Shown one piece after another: positions 22,736 to 25,821 of a stretch of 25,821 nucleotides of DNA (positions are counted from its first letter, which is position 1; every line of letters starts with the position of its first letter). Source of the stretch: CAYGZQ01 sp964354375 [NCBI: uncultured Planctomycetota bacterium] (lineage in GTDB: Bacteria; JAJVIF01; JAPKYR01); contig CAYGZQ010000023.1 in the NCBI GenBank assembly GCA_964354375.1, positions 10,795-36,615 on the forward strand. Direction: 5' to 3'. The position numbers and the translations under genes were made by a program. The notes under the pieces were generated by a model. The model worked only from the letters and a program-made list of their open reading frames with translations, was not told where the DNA came from and made no database searches.

Positions 22736-24201
22736 TGTCCGGCGTGCCTGGGAATATCGCCGCTTACGCTCCGGAGCTGATACTGGTCCTCGCGGCGCTT
22801 CTTCTCGTGATACTGGAGACCAGTGTCGTCGCCGGGAAGGGCAAGCTCTTCTTCACGATAGCGCTCGTCGCGATTCTCCTTGCCATTCTTTCCGATTCCG
22901 CCGGGGCTCGATCTTTCGTCAAACCTGCCGGAGAGATCGGTCCGCTCACAGCCGGTGGGATGGGATTCGCCGACGGTCTCGCAGGATTCGCCAGGCTGAT
23001 TATCCTTGGCAATCTGATTCTTGCGCTTCTCTTCGACTACTCTCAGGGGCTGCGCAGAGAACGACAGGGACGATATCTCGCGTGCCTGATGCTCGCATCG
23101 GTCGGAGCCATGGTTCTGGCCAACGCAGCCCATCTCGCCATGCTCGTCCTCGGAGTAGAAATACTATCGATTCCCTTGTACGCGATCGCCGGCTTCGACC
23201 GCACCAATGCCGCGTCTCGCGAAGCCGGTCTCAAGTACATGTTCTGCGGAGCGCTCGCATCGGGATTCATGGTTCTCGGGTGCGCATTCTACTACGCGGG
23301 AGCGGGTACGCTGTCGCTGTACGACGTGGTGCCGCCTCCGGGAGGGTTTCTCATCTTCTGCGTGGGCCTGGCGATGATCCTCGCGGCGCTTCTGTTCACG
23401 GGCGGCGTGTTTCCCTTCCTGGCCTGGAGACCCGACGTGTTGTCGGGTGCGTCCGGAAACGCGGCGGGACCGATGTCGGCCCTCGCGCTGCTCGGGTCGG
23501 GGATTGCTCTGATGAGGATCATACCGGCATTTCTGATCGGCGGGGTTTCCGCCCAGATCGTTCCCGGCCTCCTGCTGTTCGCGATGGGGACGGTGCTCGC
23601 GGGCAACCTTCTCATGTCGGTCCAGACAAGCGTGATGAAAATATTGATCTACGCATCCATAGCCCATTTCGGATATATATTGATCGGCCTTCTCGCGCTG
23701 CGCGAGGACGCTTCCTCGGGCGCCCTGTTCTATCTTGCGACCTTCACACCCGTCCTTGTCGCAGGTTTCTACACGGTCGCCCTATTCGAGCACAACGGCG
23801 ACGGGGCCCGGCTCTCCAGTTTCGCAGGCGCCGCTTTTCGCGATCCCGAGCCTGCATTCGTACTCGCCGTCGTTCTGGCTTCCCTTTCAGGTCTTCCGCT
23901 CACGGCGGGATTCATGTCCATCCTGATGGTTTCCCTGGGAGCCGTCCAGGCAGGACTCATCTGGGCGGTGCTCTTCTCCCTGCTGGCAAGCCTCATCGGC
24001 GCCTGGTGCATGCTCAGGGTGATCGCCGTGATGTTCATGCGGGAGTCCCCCGACCCGATTCCGCCGACCGTGAAACAGGGACTGCCGGTCAGGATCGGGC
24101 AAGCCCTGACTCTCGTCCTGATCTTCGTCTTCGGGATTTTTCCCGCGCCGCTTCTGTACCTGACGGGCTCTCTGATCTACCGGATGCATCTTCTGCCGTG
24201 A
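22735..24201 (+). CDS. nuoN: NADH-quinone oxidoreductase subunit N-like protein with altered channel residues
   Basis: This 488-residue antiporter-like subunit has about 14 helices. Glu142 in VLGVEILSIPLY (E. coli Glu133) is kept. Lys217 is Thr222 (LLFTGGVFPF, versus GFKLSLVPF), the following His is Leu, the Lys247 position in the next helix is Leu or Gly (SALALLGSGIA), and Lys395 is Ile396 or nearby (AGFMSILM, versus GFIGKF). The usual QTNIKRLLGYSSISHLGY becomes QTSVMKILIYASIAHFGY. The ATG at 22735 overlaps the nuoM stop by one base (TGATG); a GTG at 22732 with AAGGAG upstream is an alternative. It ends the nuo cluster. Confidence 0.9.
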   Translation: MSGVPGNIAAYAPELILVLAALLLVILETSVVAGKGKLFFTIALVAILLAILSDSAGARSFVKPAGEIGPLTAGGMGFADGLAGFARLIILGNLILALLFDYSQGLRRERQGRYLACLMLASVGAMVLANAAHLAMLVLGVEILSIPLYAIAGFDRTNAASREAGLKYMFCGALASGFMVLGCAFYYAGAGTLSLYDVVPPPGGFLIFCVGLAMILAALLFTGGVFPFLAWRPDVLSGASGNAAGPMSALALLGSGIALMRIIPAFLIGGVSAQIVPGLLLFAMGTVLAGNLLMSVQTSVMKILIYASIAHFGYILIGLLALREDASSGALFYLATFTPVLVAGFYTVALFEHNGDGARLSSFAGAAFRDPEPAFVLAVVLASLSGLPLTAGFMSILMVSLGAVQAGLIWAVLFSLLASLIGAWCMLRVIAVMFMRESPDPIPPTVKQGLPVRIGQALTLVLIFVFGIFPAPLLYLTGSLIYRMHLLP

Positions 24202-24282
24202 GAATGCAACCTGTCATGCCCGGTCCGCGTCGCTTACCAGTAGCGATGAGACATCAAATTCTGTGTCCTGCGTCGAAGGGAA

Positions 24283-25110
24283 ATGCTTCCGTACTCCGAT
24301 GATACGCCCTCATTCTCGCCTCCCGTCTGGGTGATCTTCCTCATCGGGCTGAATATTCTTTTCTTCATTATGTCGAGCGTCTCGGGGCACGACCACTATG
24401 TCCGCACGATTTTTGCGTACGGCACCATCCCGGCGCGCTTCCATCAGGCCCAGGACGAGCCCATCCAGTTCGACTCCGGCACGGAGCAATACATCAGGGG
24501 GCTCGGCGTCGACCAGTCCGGCTGGCCCTCGCCATTCATCACGCTTTTCACGGCGATCTTTCTCCACGGCGGGATCATCCATCTTATCGGCAACATGTGG
24601 TTCCTGTGGCTGTTCGGAGACAACGTCGAGGATCGTCTCGGGAAGCTGATCTTCCCGATTTTCTACATTGTCGCAGGGGTTGTCGCGGGACTGATCCACG
24701 TTGCCCTGAATTTCGACTCGCCGGTTCCCGCCATAGGAGCGTCCGGCGCCATCGCGGGCGTGATGGGGGCCTACATCTACATGTTCCCCCGGGGACGAAT
24801 CGCCACCCTGGTGAACTGGGGATTCTACTTCACCACTGTGTACATCCCCTCCTCTCTTTTCCTTGGGATCTGGTTCCTGCTTCAGCTGTTCGGGGGGTTC
24901 GTTTCGGGAGGCGGCACGAACGTCGCGGTGTGGGCGCATGTCGGCGGATTCGTTGCCGGACTGCTCCTTGCGATGCTGTTCCATGCCACCGGCATCATAA
25001 CCTGGTATCCCGGCGACCGAGGCTACAGGGATCTGTTCCCTGAGAGGAGCGCACGGACCAGTCCCTACCCGCCCCTGCGCCGACCGAAAAGGTACACGTG
25101 GCGCGAGTAG
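24283..25110 (+). CDS. Rhomboid family intramembrane serine protease
   Basis: This 275-residue protein has six or so helices of the rhomboid core. Catalytic Ser154 lies in GASGAIAGVMGAY and His219 in VWAHVGGFVAG. The HLIGNMWFLWLFG motif gives His100 and Asn104 of the oxyanion site, with the L1 loop before it. These enzymes cut transmembrane segments of partner proteins; the substrate is unknown. The N-terminal loop (residues 31-85) is longer than in minimal rhomboids. The ATG at 24283 has GAAGGG only two bases away, so the true start may differ. It lies 81 bases after nuoN and could be cotranscribed. Confidence 0.9.
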   Translation: MLPYSDDTPSFSPPVWVIFLIGLNILFFIMSSVSGHDHYVRTIFAYGTIPARFHQAQDEPIQFDSGTEQYIRGLGVDQSGWPSPFITLFTAIFLHGGIIHLIGNMWFLWLFGDNVEDRLGKLIFPIFYIVAGVVAGLIHVALNFDSPVPAIGASGAIAGVMGAYIYMFPRGRIATLVNWGFYFTTVYIPSSLFLGIWFLLQLFGGFVSGGGTNVAVWAHVGGFVAGLLLAMLFHATGIITWYPGDRGYRDLFPERSARTSPYPPLRRPKRYTWRE

Positions 25111-25200
25111 CGCGATTCGTTCGGCAATGTGGAGAGAATCCTCTGGAAGTGATGCGAAGTTAACCTCAGGGAAAAAATCACCGTCACAAAGGGCGATATT

Positions 25201-25680
25201 GTGCGGCAGGACACCGACGCGATTGTGAACGCGGCAAACACCGATCTGGTCCTGGGGAGCGGCGTGGCGGGCGCGATCCGTGCCGCCGACGACGGCACCA
25301 TTCAGCGGGAGTGTAACCGCATCGGGCGAATCCGCCTGGGCGCCTCCGCGATAACCAGCGGTGGCGCCATCGGCATCCGGTTCGTAATCCATGCCGCAGG
25401 GATGCACCTCGGCGGAGCCGCCACTGTCGAAAGTGTGAGAAGCGCTGTGAGGAACAGCCTTGAGCTCGCGAATGAGAACGAACTGAAATCCGTCGCCTTC
25501 CCGGCGATCGGGGCAGGCGTCGGAGGTCTCTCGCTCGAGACATGTGCGATTATCAGCATCGAGGAAGCACGCAATCATCTCGCGGGCGAGACGACGCTCA
25601 ACGAGATACGGTTCGTCCTGTATTCCGACGACGCATACGAGACATTCAGGAAAGCTCACGATCGGATTCTGCCGCCGTAG
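25201..25680 (+). CDS. Macro-domain protein (ADP-ribose / O-acetyl-ADP-ribose binding)
   Basis: This is a macro-domain protein of 159 residues from the GTG at 25201. It has the adenine-binding motif AIVNAANTDL, the phosphate-binding loop GSGVAGAIR, and VAFPAIGAGVGGLSLE near the C-terminus, which resembles the deacetylase-type macro domains of bacteria. Family members bind ADP-ribose and may hydrolyse O-acetyl-ADP-ribose. The first beta strand (LREKITVTKGDIV) is encoded in frame upstream of the GTG but no ATG, GTG or TTG precedes it; the only ATG (25152) is out of frame. The start given is therefore the first usable codon, and the protein may be longer at the N-terminus. It lies 90 bases after the rhomboid gene. 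Confidence 0.8.
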   Translation: MRQDTDAIVNAANTDLVLGSGVAGAIRAADDGTIQRECNRIGRIRLGASAITSGGAIGIRFVIHAAGMHLGGAATVESVRSAVRNSLELANENELKSVAFPAIGAGVGGLSLETCAIISIEEARNHLAGETTLNEIRFVLYSDDAYETFRKAHDRILPP

Positions 25681-25695
25681 GACATCACTCAACGT

Positions 25696-25821
25696 CCGCT
25701 CCCTTACGGTCGCGGAAATGGCTGCTTCTGCTGACCGCTCCCTTACGGTCGCGGAAATGGCTGCTCCTGCTGACCGCTCCCTTACGGTCGCGGAAATGGC
25801 TGCTCCTGCTGACCGCTCCCT
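25696..25821. repeat. 39-bp tandem repeat array (at least three units, runs off the window)
   Basis: Units start at 25696, 25735 and 25774, and a fourth begins at 25813 and is cut by the window end. Units differ only at one base (TTCT or TCCT near the end). Each contains GACCG CTCCCTTA CGGTC, which forms a hairpin flanked by CCGC / GCGG. The array begins 15 bases after the macro-domain stop. This is a tandem minisatellite or REP-like element; there are no distinct spacers, so it is not a CRISPR array. Confidence 0.85.

Noticed and set aside
22704-24302. Arg-rich 532-codon frame overlapping nuoN
   Set aside because: Its product is Arg/Ser/Gly-rich with no hydrophobic segments, typical of a frame-shadow of nuoN.
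24310-25692. Minus-strand 460-codon frame over the rhomboid and macro-domain genes
   Set aside because: Product is Asp/Glu/Arg-rich and lacks any domain; the plus-strand genes have catalytic motifs.
25696-25821. CRISPR array
   Set aside because: Units are near identical over their full 39 bases with no variable spacers and no cas genes.

Overview
The window is about 25.8 kb of GC-rich bacterial chromosome. It carries lipoproteins with lipoboxes (so an exported lipid-anchored proteome), strong Shine-Dalgarno sequences, sigma70-type promoters and rho-independent terminators. The gene content (hydrogenase plus heterodisulfide-reductase-type electron bifurcation, and complex I-like membrane subunits) points to an anaerobic or H2-metabolising uncultured bacterium. 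No rRNA, tRNA or clade-defining marker is present, so I do not assign a phylum.

Layout. 1-2.1 kb (minus): an ABC-type ATPase and an Ig-like/FN3 lipoprotein. 2.4-2.7 kb (plus): a 41-residue membrane microprotein with its own promoter and a near-perfect terminator. 3.2-3.7 kb (plus): an HU-type DNA-binding protein preceded by a consensus promoter and a structured leader closed by an 11-bp stem. 3.8-5.8 kb (plus): a GT-C glycosyltransferase, facing a membrane-anchored transglutaminase-like protein (5.8-6.7 kb, minus). 6.7-6.95 kb: non-coding REP-like inverted repeats. 7.0-7.4 kb (plus): a cupin. 7.5-14.6 kb (minus): one operon read hdrC-hdrB-hdrA-mvhD-mvhG-mvhA-maturation protease. 14.7-15.7 kb (minus): an epimerase-type L-threonine 3-dehydrogenase. 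15.8-18.1 kb (plus): a 490-aa lipoprotein, a small EF-Tu-domain-2-like protein with an unusual N-terminal Cys cluster, and a Cys-rich small membrane protein. 18.2-24.2 kb (plus): nuoJKLMN. 24.3-25.7 kb (plus): a rhomboid protease and a macro-domain protein. The window ends inside a 39-bp tandem repeat.

How it fits together. The Hdr/Mvh operon should build a soluble H2-oxidising, flavin-bifurcating complex that reduces ferredoxin and a disulfide-type or other acceptor; the clustered protease matures its Ni subunit. nuoJKLMN encodes the membrane arm of a complex I-like enzyme but stands without nuoA-I.

The most striking observation is that the nuoJKLMN products keep the family folds but have lost most of the charged residues that carry protons in canonical complex I (both NuoK glutamates; NuoL K229, H254 and K399; NuoM E144 and E407, with K234 changed to Arg; NuoN K217, K247 and K395). 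This suggests a diverged membrane arm that is non-pumping or differently coupled. A second lead is the small protein at 17417-17707, which joins a HypB-like CxxCGC N-terminus to a translation-factor-like beta barrel, in the same window as a [NiFe]-hydrogenase operon.
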